The notes under the pieces are model-generated. The model had not been told where the DNA came from and did no database searches. It saw nothing but the letters and a program-made list of their open reading frames with translations. From contig NZ_VCRA01000013.1 of assembly GCF_005938385.1 (NCBI RefSeq), positions 124,001 through 188,000 of the forward strand: a stretch of DNA of 64,000 bases, given 5' to 3'. The position numbers and the translations under genes were made by a program. Source of the stretch: Paenibacillus mesophilus. GTDB lineage: Bacteria > Bacillota > Bacilli > Paenibacillales > NBRC-103111. This document shows, piece by piece, positions 51,059 through 60,227 of the stretch (its first letter is position 1; each line of letters begins with the position of its first letter).

Positions 51059-53005
51059 TTACTTCCACCGCCGCAAATCGGGCAAATCGAAATAACGCAG
51101 CATGCCGGGCATGATGATGCCTTCGCTGTCCAGCATGTCGTAATGGCGCGAGCGAACCAGCTCCGCGATGCTGCCGATGCCGTTTGCAACCTCCACCTGC
51201 TTCAGCCGGTCGTCCAATAGCTCCGCCAGTTGGCCGTACAAGCCGAATCGTCCATCCGCATACAGCCGGATATCGCCGTTCGTTCCGCCGCTTAACAGTT
51301 CGACGATATCCAAGGCGCGCAGCACGTCGAATGTCCGCAGAGCGGCCAAGCTGTCGCCTAGCCAATATAGATCGATCGCAAGCTTATGGATCGTGCCGAA
51401 AAAATCGTGCAGCCCGCTGCGGGCCGTAATGCTGTTCGGCATAACCGCCCCGTCGCCCGATACGTCCAGGACGAATACGGCCCGGCCGGTCTTGCACGTT
51501 TCCCGAATCCAGTCGAGACGCGGCTCGATGCTTCGCGTACCGCGCGCCCATAGAGCGATCGTGACCGGCGAATCGCTCTCCCCGCTTGCGGCGGATCGGA
51601 ACATGAACCCTTGATTGAACAGCGACGTCTGGCTCCAATACAGCACGCTTTCAACGGCTATATCGTCGTCCGGCTTGCCGAGCGCGACTCTGCGCGGATT
51701 GAGCGGGCACGGCTTACGTCCGCCGTATACCCTCTCGCGCAGCCAAGTAAGCGCGCGTTCCTTTCTTGCCGCATCCGGCAAGGCGGAGGCGGCTGCCTCC
51801 AGCTCGGCGAGCCGATCGCCATTTTCTTCATGCACGGCGCGCGCATCGTCTCTATCGCCCCGCACTTGCCCGCTAGCCGTACACCACAGCAGCTCCGGTG
51901 CGATAGGCCGTATCCCTTCCCAAGAACAATCGGGCCGCCTGCCCAGCAGATGCTTACAGAAAAATTCGGCAGCTCCTTGCGCCATAGGAGGCGAATAACC
52001 GTGTACGCACGCGTCTTCGAAATATTCGAGACGGGCTTCCCCGCCGTACATGTCCCAATACCGCTTCGCTCTCTCCACCGTTCTGCGCGTTCCTTCGATC
52101 GGGAAGAAATCGTACTCCGCCGCCAAGACGAGGGCGGGACGCGGCGCCATCGCCATCAGGATGTCCTCGTGATCGAAGCCGATCTTCGTGAGTCCCGGCC
52201 ATATTTGCTCCGCATCCTGCGCCTGGCCCGCATTCATGTACGACTCCCGGTTCATGATAAAGGCAGCCGGGGCGGCGGCGGCGATGCGGGGATCGCACAG
52301 CATCATCATGCTCGTCTGCGTCCCTCCGCCGGAACAGCCGGTTACGCCGATTTTCGCCGGATCGACTTCAGGGCGGGTGCATAAATAATCAACCGCTCGC
52401 ATCGCATCGTGGACGAAGTAGCGGGCGATATTGTCGCCGAGCGGCAAGCTTTGTCTGCCTGCGTATTCATGCTCGCGCGTGGAGGCGGCGACTTCGATCT
52501 TCTTTGTGTCGCGGTCGTAATAGCTTAACCGCTCCCCTTGTCCGATCGGGTCCATCGTAAGCACGATCAACCCGGCGCGGACAAGGTGCTGCGAGACGGT
52601 CTGGTACACGTCCCCATGCTTGCCCAGCGGATTATGCCCGCACAAGTGCAGCACAGCGGCGGTTGGGGCGGCGATTCCGTCCGGTATGTACAAGTTCGCC
52701 GTCACATAGTGGCCCCGTCGCGACTCGAACATCACCTTCTCGACCCCATAGCCGTCGCCCCGCACAGTCCCTGTAATTTGCGGACGGAGCGGGGTATCGC
52801 TCGGCGGAAGACCGCCGAGCGACTTTATAAACTCGCTCCTTATCCAAGCTCTTCGCCGCTCAAGCTGTCCGGCGTCGGCAATCTCGTCTCTCGCCTGGTC
52901 TCCCGCGGTGAACGCTTCCGCCGATCGGCCGTAAACATGCTGCTTCAGCTGATCTTTCACATCGTAGATGGCCAGCTTGTATTGCTCGAAATCGGTTGCT
53001 TTCAT
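51059..53005 (-). CDS. Acetyl xylan esterase-like alpha/beta hydrolase
   Basis: The 648-aa cytoplasmic protein has an alpha/beta-hydrolase domain of the acetyl xylan esterase/Abhydrolase_7 type. The oxyanion region is LHLCGHNPLGKH, the nucleophile elbow GCSGGG carries Ser225, acid and His candidates are in LAAEYDFFPIEG and EDACVHGYS, and there is an additional ~250-residue C-terminal region. Likely activity is removal of acyl or methyl groups from imported oligosaccharides. It ends a three-gene unit (lipoprotein, secreted glycosidase, esterase) spaced by 19 and 48 nt. AGAGGG precedes the ATG. Confidence 0.85.
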   Translation of the reverse strand: MKATDFEQYKLAIYDVKDQLKQHVYGRSAEAFTAGDQARDEIADAGQLERRRAWIRSEFIKSLGGLPPSDTPLRPQITGTVRGDGYGVEKVMFESRRGHYVTANLYIPDGIAAPTAAVLHLCGHNPLGKHGDVYQTVSQHLVRAGLIVLTMDPIGQGERLSYYDRDTKKIEVAASTREHEYAGRQSLPLGDNIARYFVHDAMRAVDYLCTRPEVDPAKIGVTGCSGGGTQTSMMMLCDPRIAAAAPAAFIMNRESYMNAGQAQDAEQIWPGLTKIGFDHEDILMAMAPRPALVLAAEYDFFPIEGTRRTVERAKRYWDMYGGEARLEYFEDACVHGYSPPMAQGAAEFFCKHLLGRRPDCSWEGIRPIAPELLWCTASGQVRGDRDDARAVHEENGDRLAELEAAASALPDAARKERALTWLRERVYGGRKPCPLNPRRVALGKPDDDIAVESVLYWSQTSLFNQGFMFRSAASGESDSPVTIALWARGTRSIEPRLDWIRETCKTGRAVFVLDVSGDGAVMPNSITARSGLHDFFGTIHKLAIDLYWLGDSLAALRTFDVLRALDIVELLSGGTNGDIRLYADGRFGLYGQLAELLDDRLKQVEVANGIGSIAELVRSRHYDMLDSEGIIMPGMLRYFDLPDLRRWK

Positions 53006-53053
53006 GACTTTCCCTCTTTTCGGCGGATTCGGATCACCCTTCGGCCGGACCCG

Positions 53054-56000
53054 CTACTCGATGATTTTCTCGATTACGACATCATCCAGCCAGACCGATC
53101 CTCCGACGCTGTCCGCCATAACGCCGAAATAGAGCATGGCCTTGACAGCGCCCGGGGAGGCGGTAAAGGTCGAGGAGACGTAGGTCCAGTCCGAGCCGTA
53201 AGGCGTCGTCATCCCCGGTTCGTTCCTCACCGTCGCCGCAGCAGCCGAAACTTGCCTGATTCTTAGCTGCAGCGGACCGGACGTCAGTCCGTTTTTGACC
53301 CAGGCGCCGACCCGGTACCGCTGGCCGGTCACGATCGGAACGGAAGCCGCGTCAGTCGGATAGACCCGGTTGTACGTGCCGGTCGGGTCCACTCGCGCGG
53401 AAGCCTGGCCGCTATGCGATACGGTGCGGTCCCACACCGCGTTGTTGAATGTCCAGCCGACGGGCGAGCTGCCGGCCCCTTCTTCAAAGCCCGGATTCGA
53501 TTGCAGATTGCGGTCCAGCTTGACCTCCATTACCGCCTCGGGGTACGCGACCGACCCGGCGCGGGGCGAGACGGATACGGGGTAGGAGCCGCTCGCGAGA
53601 TGTACCGGCAAATAGACCGAGCCTTGAACGGCCGCGGTGCCATAGGCGGACAACGTTACCGTCTCCGGCAAGCTGATCGAGATTCCTCCTCCCGCACTGA
53701 CGGCTGGCGCGATTGTCAAGACGCTGCCGGTCCGGTTCGTCAGCCTCCATTCTATTGGGTAGTTCCCTCCCTCGCTCGCCTTAAGTGTCACCGGGAGAAG
53801 TCCCGACACGAGCGCCGGCTCGATATTCCGTACAGCTTGCTTGGCCGCCGTGATCGTCACGCCGTTATAGTCGAAGCTCGCCGTCGCTCGGAAAGGATAG
53901 CTGCCCACCGCCGCAGCGCCCGGAATAACAAATTCGAATCTCTTCTCGGAGACCTCGTTCGCCGCAAGAGTGCCGACCTCGTAGTCTGCGGGCGGCAAGG
54001 CGAACGCTTCCGGATAATCTATCCGAATACGCATATTGTCCAGTGCCTTCTCCCCATTGTTGCGTACTAGAACGTTGAATTCGCCCGTTGCTCCCGTTAG
54101 CCAGTATCCGGTATCGCTTGTCAGGTCCAGCGCTGCGAGCGAGCCGATAACCTTTTCCGCCCGGCTTCCGATTCCGTCCGTTAGTTCCAATAGTGCTTCT
54201 TTGCTTTGTGCCGGTATTTCTTCCGGCCTCTCCAGTATCCATTCACGCAGCTTCTGAAGCCGCCTGACGGCCGAAGCGACCGAATTCATCGCATCGCGCA
54301 TGTCGGGTGCGGAAGCGCCCAATTCATCCGCGGCCTGGGCCAATAAATCGGCCGCCGCTTCTATCTGCCGGCTCCAGAACGGATGAGCGTATAACGTCTT
54401 CCCCTCCAACAGGTCTGCCGACGCCTTTTCCAATACGGTTCCGAACGGGGTGATCTTGTAGACGGCCGCTTGCTCCGGCGTCAGCAGAACGTCAAGCTCG
54501 TTTCCGTGTCCGGCCAGCTGTCCCGGCGCGCCGTCGAACAACGGTTCGTAGAAAAAGCCGGTAAAGCCCAAAGGAATCGCAACGCTCTTGTCCTCTTTGG
54601 TCAAATTGACAGCGATGGCGTAATAATCGGATTGATGGCGCCATAATCCCCACTCGGCATCCTCTCCGTGCCCGCCCCTTGTTTTCTCGCCTTCCGTAAC
54701 GAGCGAGGCGATCCATTGCAATTCCTCGCGGAACTGCTTCAAGTCATTCCACAGCGCCGTACTTCTGAGCGTCCAGCCCGGATCGTTCAGCGAATAATAG
54801 CCGAGTCCCGTCGCTCCGCCCAATACGGCCTGATACGCCATATTGCGAAACTCGCTTCGGGTAGGCTCCATCCCTTGCGGCAAGCCTTGGCCGGCATAGG
54901 TGCGGAATGTCTGCAGCACCGTCCACACCGGACGTTTGCCCTCCATCCGTTCCACCGCCGTCCGGGTATGCTCGCCAACGAGCGAGATCGGCTGACGGTG
55001 CAGCGGATAAGGATCTACGGCCAATACATCTGTGCCCTTCGACGATTCGATGAAATCTTGATCGTCCGCCTCTACCAGATAGACGGGATGGACGGGATCG
55101 AGCGACCGGATCAGATGATACGACGAAGCCAATTCCTCCGCGCCGATCCATTTCGCCGAAGGCTCGTCGATCAAATACCAGGCAAGCACGGCCGGGTGGT
55201 TTTTAAACCGGGTGACATAATTCTCGACAAGCCCGATATTTTCTTTAACCGTCCCGCCCGGGTACAAGTAGACGAGCGCCTTCAGCCCGTTCGCCGCCGC
55301 ACCGTCCAGCTGGGCTTTCATCCGGTTCCAGTCCTCCGTCGCCTTCGTCTGTATCGTATTGATGCCCGCGGCGGACAAATACGGATAATCTTCGGGCTCG
55401 GCATGATAACCTATGACCGGAAAGAAAGGCTGTCCGCCCGACGTCACAATTCCGCCATCCGGCAGAGCGGTCGGCCGGTTCCAGCGGTACAGCGTTTTTT
55501 CCTCCCTCCCGAGCGTTTGACCGTTCGCATCCAGCAGGGACGCCTCCAGCGCATAGGGGCGGCCGACGGACATGAGCCTCGGGTCCAAAGTGAGCGGAAC
55601 CGTTTGCGCGGCCGGAAGCGGAGCCCATTGATAGACCGAGGCGCCCGCCGTTTGATCGACAAGCCGCAGCCGCACGTTTTTGCCCGACATGATGCCGTCC
55701 TCGGGATCGACGTACAAGGTCGCTTCCATCTCCGTCGCGTCGGAGTAATAAAATTCCTGGTCCGTATGAACCGCAACCTGCGGCTTCGGCTTCACCATCG
55801 TGAGGGCGGCATTATCGAAATAGATCGTTCCGGTCCCGTACAGCCGCAAATAAAATTTCACGTAAGCCGCTCCCGGCGGGGCGGTCCGGGTCGCGGAGCC
55901 GTACCTCCATTCGCCGTCGCGAATCCGGTACGTATTGAAGTATGCGGCGGACTCGGCGGCACTCTTGCCTTCGGCCGTATAAAACTCGAATTTGAATCCG

Positions 56001-56425
56001 GCCTGCCCCGTCACGCCCATTCCTTTGAACCAGGTGGAGAACTCGTAGGTCGCGCCCCCCTCGACCGGAACGGTCTGCTGAATCCACGGCTTGTTGCCGG
56101 TCGTCGTCTCGATGGAGACGCCGTAGTTGCCGGTTTGCGCCGCCCCAGGAAGCAGCTTCGCCGTACTGCCCCATTGGCCGCTTATCGCACTCCAATACGT
56201 CGCCTGGTTCACGCTCGTTTGCTCAAAACCCGGATTCGCCAGCAGGTTTGCGGAATACGTCGAGCTTGCCACGCCGCCTGACGTCGGCGCCAAGCCCGGG
56301 GAGGCGTCAAGCCCGTAGCCTGACGCGGAACCGCCAAGCGCCGATGCGGGCGCCGCCGTCAGCAAGCCGATCGTCAATGTCAGCGCAAGCCGCAGCATGA
56401 TGCTCGGAAGCATGCTTCGTCTCAT
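53054..56425 (-). CDS. Large secreted multidomain glycosidase-like protein
   Basis: The 1123-aa protein has a signal peptide (MRRSML, hydrophobic run, ASA near residue 29). A jelly-roll carbohydrate-binding module follows (~60-215, LLANPGFEQT), then an Ig-like domain (~216-320). The TIM-barrel domain (~330-600) contains KNHPAVLAWYLIDEPS; Glu421 of the DEP triplet is the likely catalytic acid, as in GH2/GH42/GH5-type barrels. Next come a helical segment, two NEW3-like beta domains (~770-960) and a second binding module (~975-1120, NLQSNPGFEEGAG). It probably attacks a plant or algal polysaccharide outside the cell, feeding the lipoprotein gene 19 nt upstream. The exact GH family is uncertain. 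Confidence 0.82.
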   Translation of the reverse strand: MRRSMLPSIMLRLALTLTIGLLTAAPASALGGSASGYGLDASPGLAPTSGGVASSTYSANLLANPGFEQTSVNQATYWSAISGQWGSTAKLLPGAAQTGNYGVSIETTTGNKPWIQQTVPVEGGATYEFSTWFKGMGVTGQAGFKFEFYTAEGKSAAESAAYFNTYRIRDGEWRYGSATRTAPPGAAYVKFYLRLYGTGTIYFDNAALTMVKPKPQVAVHTDQEFYYSDATEMEATLYVDPEDGIMSGKNVRLRLVDQTAGASVYQWAPLPAAQTVPLTLDPRLMSVGRPYALEASLLDANGQTLGREEKTLYRWNRPTALPDGGIVTSGGQPFFPVIGYHAEPEDYPYLSAAGINTIQTKATEDWNRMKAQLDGAAANGLKALVYLYPGGTVKENIGLVENYVTRFKNHPAVLAWYLIDEPSAKWIGAEELASSYHLIRSLDPVHPVYLVEADDQDFIESSKGTDVLAVDPYPLHRQPISLVGEHTRTAVERMEGKRPVWTVLQTFRTYAGQGLPQGMEPTRSEFRNMAYQAVLGGATGLGYYSLNDPGWTLRSTALWNDLKQFREELQWIASLVTEGEKTRGGHGEDAEWGLWRHQSDYYAIAVNLTKEDKSVAIPLGFTGFFYEPLFDGAPGQLAGHGNELDVLLTPEQAAVYKITPFGTVLEKASADLLEGKTLYAHPFWSRQIEAAADLLAQAADELGASAPDMRDAMNSVASAVRRLQKLREWILERPEEIPAQSKEALLELTDGIGSRAEKVIGSLAALDLTSDTGYWLTGATGEFNVLVRNNGEKALDNMRIRIDYPEAFALPPADYEVGTLAANEVSEKRFEFVIPGAAAVGSYPFRATASFDYNGVTITAAKQAVRNIEPALVSGLLPVTLKASEGGNYPIEWRLTNRTGSVLTIAPAVSAGGGISISLPETVTLSAYGTAAVQGSVYLPVHLASGSYPVSVSPRAGSVAYPEAVMEVKLDRNLQSNPGFEEGAGSSPVGWTFNNAVWDRTVSHSGQASARVDPTGTYNRVYPTDAASVPIVTGQRYRVGAWVKNGLTSGPLQLRIRQVSAAAATVRNEPGMTTPYGSDWTYVSSTFTASPGAVKAMLYFGVMADSVGGSVWLDDVVIEKIIE

Positions 56426-56444
56426 GTCCGGATCACCCTTTCGC

Positions 56445-57776
56445 CTATTTCTTCATCTCGCTCTCCAAATATTTATCGGCCTGCTCCTGCGCGCTGCGGA
56501 TCGCGCTGTTCAGATCCGTTTCGCCCGTTACGACCTTCAGCACGTTCGGCGTCAGGAACGACAAAATTTTCGTATCATAAATGCTCTTGTAGGCCATCGG
56601 GGCGAGGCTGTTGTAATAAACCGCGCTCCAGTTTTTCCCTTTATGCTGGCTCTCCGAGCCGATCGCTTTCTTGATGCCGTCGTCGTTCAGAACGGTCATG
56701 TAGCCTTGCTTGGAGTAATTCATCTGCATTTCGGGCGAAATCATATATTTGATCACTTCCATCGCCGCATCTTTGTTTTTCGATGTCTTCGTGATCGCGA
56801 ACGTCTTCGGATTCGCCTGCGATCCGAGCTTCGGCTTGTCTTTCAGCACGGGAAGCGAGACGAGATCCCAATTGATATCTTTCACGTACTGAGGGCCGTC
56901 GAACGGAAACTGCGAGTTGAATACCATCATCGCCAGCTCCTGCGAGGACGTCATCTCCGTATAATACGGCAGCTTTTTCTTCGCCGTCGCCCATTCCTTA
57001 TAGCCCGCCGTCGCGTTGTTCAGGAAATACGTCTCGAGCGCCATCCGCCACCGCTCGTCGGTCAGCACCGGCTTCTTCGTCTTCGGATCGTACAGCGGCA
57101 TCGAATATTGGCTCATGTTGAGAATGTGGGCGGGGGAAGCCGAGTACCCCATATAGGACACGCCGCCTTCGCTGCGGGTCATTTTCCGGTTCAGTTCGCC
57201 CACTTCGTCCCAAGTCATGCCGTCCTTCGGATAGGGGACGCCGAACTTGTCGAATATGCCTTTGTTGTAAAACATCACCTGCACCAGATTCGTCACCGGC
57301 AGGAAATACAATTTCCCGTCGCCCATCGTCTTGATTCCGTCGATCAGCGTTGGCTCGAACTTGGTCAGATCGACGCCGTGCTTTTTGACAAGATCCGTCA
57401 TATCGAATTTCATATCGAGTCCGAACAGCGGGTCCGGCATGCCGTTGATGCCCGCGATGATGATGTCGACGTGCTGGCCGGCCACGATAAGGTCTTGCAG
57501 CGTCGAGCCTTTCGTCGCCTGAATAAATTTGATCGTATAATTCGGAAATTTCTTCTTGATAAAGGAGCCGTACGATTGATTGAATACTTCCTCGCCCGCC
57601 CCTCCCTGGTCCTGAAAGATGAGCTCGACCGGCTCGGAGCTTGCCTTCTGCCCCCCGGACGGGGCCGTCGCGGCACCGCCGCCATTCTTTCCGTCGCCTG
57701 CATTGCTTCCGCAAGCCGTCATCAAGCTTGCTCCGACCAAACAGCCGATCGCCGTCTTCCATACTTTGTTTGTCAT
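56445..57776 (-). CDS. Extracellular sugar-binding lipoprotein, orphan
   Basis: The 443-aa protein starts at 57776 (AAGGGGTG about 8 nt upstream). It has a lipoprotein signal with SLMTAC (Cys22) and a Gly/Asn linker. MFYNKGIFDKFGVPYP and WDEVGELNRKMTRSEGG make it a paralogue of the lipoproteins at 7168 and 15784. It is the first gene of an operon with the secreted glycosidase and the esterase, and is divergent from an AraC membrane sensor. No permease or ATPase accompanies it. Confidence 0.93.
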   Translation of the reverse strand: MTNKVWKTAIGCLVGASLMTACGSNAGDGKNGGGAATAPSGGQKASSEPVELIFQDQGGAGEEVFNQSYGSFIKKKFPNYTIKFIQATKGSTLQDLIVAGQHVDIIIAGINGMPDPLFGLDMKFDMTDLVKKHGVDLTKFEPTLIDGIKTMGDGKLYFLPVTNLVQVMFYNKGIFDKFGVPYPKDGMTWDEVGELNRKMTRSEGGVSYMGYSASPAHILNMSQYSMPLYDPKTKKPVLTDERWRMALETYFLNNATAGYKEWATAKKKLPYYTEMTSSQELAMMVFNSQFPFDGPQYVKDINWDLVSLPVLKDKPKLGSQANPKTFAITKTSKNKDAAMEVIKYMISPEMQMNYSKQGYMTVLNDDGIKKAIGSESQHKGKNWSAVYYNSLAPMAYKSIYDTKILSFLTPNVLKVVTGETDLNSAIRSAQEQADKYLESEMKK

Positions 57777-57837
57777 ACTTGGCACCCCTTGTCGTTTTGT
57801 CGTGTTATAAACCTTGCAGGCCGGCCTATTTCCGCCG

Positions 57838-57867
57838 TTGACCGGCAAAACGCGCGACCCTTATAAT
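57838..57867 (+). promoter_or_regulatory. Sigma-A promoter of the AraC sensor gene
   Basis: TTGACC (57838-57843), an 18-nt spacer and TATAAT (57862-57867), in the divergent region 55 nt before the start. Confidence 0.75.
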
Positions 57868-57922
57868 GAGAGGGAACGGAAATCGATTACTGTATTTCCG
57901 TAAAAGTCAGGAGGAAACGCTC

Positions 57923-60190
57923 ATGATGAAACGCGGCCTTTCGCTGTCGCTCAGGTGGAATTCCTTATTTGTCAGACTGCTATCTTCCTTCCTGCTGCTG
58001 ATCGTCCTGCTGCTTTCGTTCAACCTGTTCTCGTTTGCCTTCTTCAAGACGAATGTCCATCAAGATATCGTGAGCTACAATATGCTGGGCTTGGCGAAAT
58101 CGGTCGAAAGCTACGAGAAGCATTTCAATCTGATCGAGTTCAATCTGATGCAGCTCGGCATGAGCCGGCCGGTAGCGGCCTTAGGCAAAAGTGCGGACGC
58201 CTACGACTACAGCGTCGTTTCTCAGGCGATAGAGCAAATTCGGACTTTGACCGGCAATCCGCTGTTATTTCTGAACAATATCGTGATCTACGCGCCAAAT
58301 CGCTCTTACTTTCTCGAGAAAAACGGCACCGGCACCACGTCGGAGCTATTCTTCAAGCAATACGCCAGCGCCCGTTACGGTGCGGACTTCTGGGCGAAAG
58401 AACTGTCGGACAACGCCTCCGCATTCCGGCTGTACCCGGCTGCCCGATTTTATTCCGATGTCCCCGTAAACGGCGTTTCCGATAAAGGAACGCTGTTCCC
58501 GATTGCGGTCCGGGCCGGATCGTATGCGATCCTTTCTTTTCTCGACGCGGGACAGTTGTTCGATCGCTTCCACGTGTCCCCGAATGACCATTTCCTTATT
58601 CTGGACCCCGCCGGCAAGCTTTTGTTCCAGAACGGCGATCTATGGGATACGGATATGCTCTCGCTTGCCTTTCAATCCGGAGAAGGCCAGCTAAGGATGG
58701 ACGACAACTACTTGTTCTACAGAAAAGGCGCCGACACCGGCTTCACTTATGTCAATATCGTGCCGTTCTCGAATATTACCGCTCAAGTATCGCGGTTAAA
58801 TAAGGTGCTCGCTTCCGTGCTGGGGGGCGCGCTTCTCATCGGCTTCCTCCTGTCGGTCGCGCTCAGCATCAAGTTCAACCGTCCGATCCGCAAAATGATT
58901 TCCGGCTTCCAGAAGCAAGGCTCCCCGCTTCAGACAAGGAGCAACATCCGCGAGCTGGACTGGATCAGCGACCAAATCGACGCCATCGTGCGTTCCGAGC
59001 GGGAAATCCGCAACCGCCTTGATCACAGGAACGACTTGCTCAAATCGTACGGGTATTTAAGCAAGGTGAAGAAGATGCACCAGCAGAGCCTGAACGAGCT
59101 GATCGACACCGACAAACCGTTCCGGCTCATCTTGTTCAGGATCACGTTCACGGACCGGTTCGACGGGCTGCCCGCCGCGGAACGCGAGAAAGCGTCCTAT
59201 TATATCCGGGAGCTGATCGCCCTGCAGCTCGGCGAGAGCTTCGCCGAATCGACCACCTTGCAGGTGGAGCACGACCAGGTGCTGACCCTTTTGAGCGGCG
59301 ACGCTTCCCATGACGGCATGATGACGGTACTCCGCCGTCTGAAGGAAGTTGCGGACCGGGATCAAGAGCTGTTCCTGTTGACGATAGCCGTATACCCGCA
59401 GCCGTGCCGGCCCGGCGAGCTCGCCTCGGCCTATGAGGAAGCGTGCCGCATGCTCCTGGATCGGCGTCTGGTCGCGGAAACGGAGATCGTCACGAAGCGT
59501 TCTGCTTCCGCACCCGATCTGCTGATCGCTCCGGCGGACGATCAGGAGCTGTCGATCCAGCTGCAAGCCGGCGAACGGGACCGCGCGCTCGAGCTGCTCG
59601 GCAAATGCATGCGCCGCCTCGAGGAGAAGGACGCGAGCGCCCACCGGTTCGGTTTATTCGCCCGCGAAATCGCCGCGAAAATCGAGAAATCGCTGCTTTT
59701 CTACCAGCTCGATACGAAGCCCTTCATGGATCGGCACTCGCCCTTCGAGCGGATCGGGAAATGCACCGGGATCGGCCGGATGGAGCTGCTGCTCACGCAT
59801 ATGATCGAGGAATGCTGCATGCTGATCCGGGAGAAGAAAGCGCGCCACGACCCGGTCAAAGATTTCGTGCTGGACTATATCGTCACCCATTATCGCGAGG
59901 ATTTGTCGCTGGAATCGGTCGCCGACCGGCTGCAAATGTCGCGCAGCTATTTGTCCACCTATTTCCGCGACAAAACCGGCATGACCTTCACCGACTATTT
60001 GAACGCGCTCAGGATGAGCAAGGCCAAGGATCTGCTCAGCTCCAAGGAGGACATCCGCATAGGCGAAGTGGCGGCGGAAATCGGTTATCGGAACGTCAAT
60101 TCGTTCATCCGCATGTTCAAGAAAATATGCGGTGTGACGCCCGGGGAATACCGCCGATCGGCGCTGCAAAATATGGACGGCCGCGGGTAG
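57923..60190 (+). CDS. Membrane-anchored AraC-family sensor regulator
   Basis: The 755-aa protein has helices at about 18-40 and 298-316 enclosing an extracytoplasmic sensor domain, then a HAMP-like linker and a cytoplasmic region. The C-terminal AraC domain includes SLESVADRLQMSRSYLSTYF and RIGEVAAEIGYRNVNSFIRM, ending KKICGVTPGEYRR. It has the same layout as the protein at 42363 but is clearly diverged. GGAGGAAA precedes the ATG at 57923. Divergent placement suggests it senses an outside sugar, or the loaded lipoprotein, and controls the lipoprotein-glycosidase-esterase operon (inference). Confidence 0.92.
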   Translation: MMKRGLSLSLRWNSLFVRLLSSFLLLIVLLLSFNLFSFAFFKTNVHQDIVSYNMLGLAKSVESYEKHFNLIEFNLMQLGMSRPVAALGKSADAYDYSVVSQAIEQIRTLTGNPLLFLNNIVIYAPNRSYFLEKNGTGTTSELFFKQYASARYGADFWAKELSDNASAFRLYPAARFYSDVPVNGVSDKGTLFPIAVRAGSYAILSFLDAGQLFDRFHVSPNDHFLILDPAGKLLFQNGDLWDTDMLSLAFQSGEGQLRMDDNYLFYRKGADTGFTYVNIVPFSNITAQVSRLNKVLASVLGGALLIGFLLSVALSIKFNRPIRKMISGFQKQGSPLQTRSNIRELDWISDQIDAIVRSEREIRNRLDHRNDLLKSYGYLSKVKKMHQQSLNELIDTDKPFRLILFRITFTDRFDGLPAAEREKASYYIRELIALQLGESFAESTTLQVEHDQVLTLLSGDASHDGMMTVLRRLKEVADRDQELFLLTIAVYPQPCRPGELASAYEEACRMLLDRRLVAETEIVTKRSASAPDLLIAPADDQELSIQLQAGERDRALELLGKCMRRLEEKDASAHRFGLFAREIAAKIEKSLLFYQLDTKPFMDRHSPFERIGKCTGIGRMELLLTHMIEECCMLIREKKARHDPVKDFVLDYIVTHYREDLSLESVADRLQMSRSYLSTYFRDKTGMTFTDYLNALRMSKAKDLLSSKEDIRIGEVAAEIGYRNVNSFIRMFKKICGVTPGEYRRSALQNMDGRG

Positions 60191-60227
60191 GTCCATTAAA
60201 GTCCATACATCGGCCTTTTAGGCCTCC

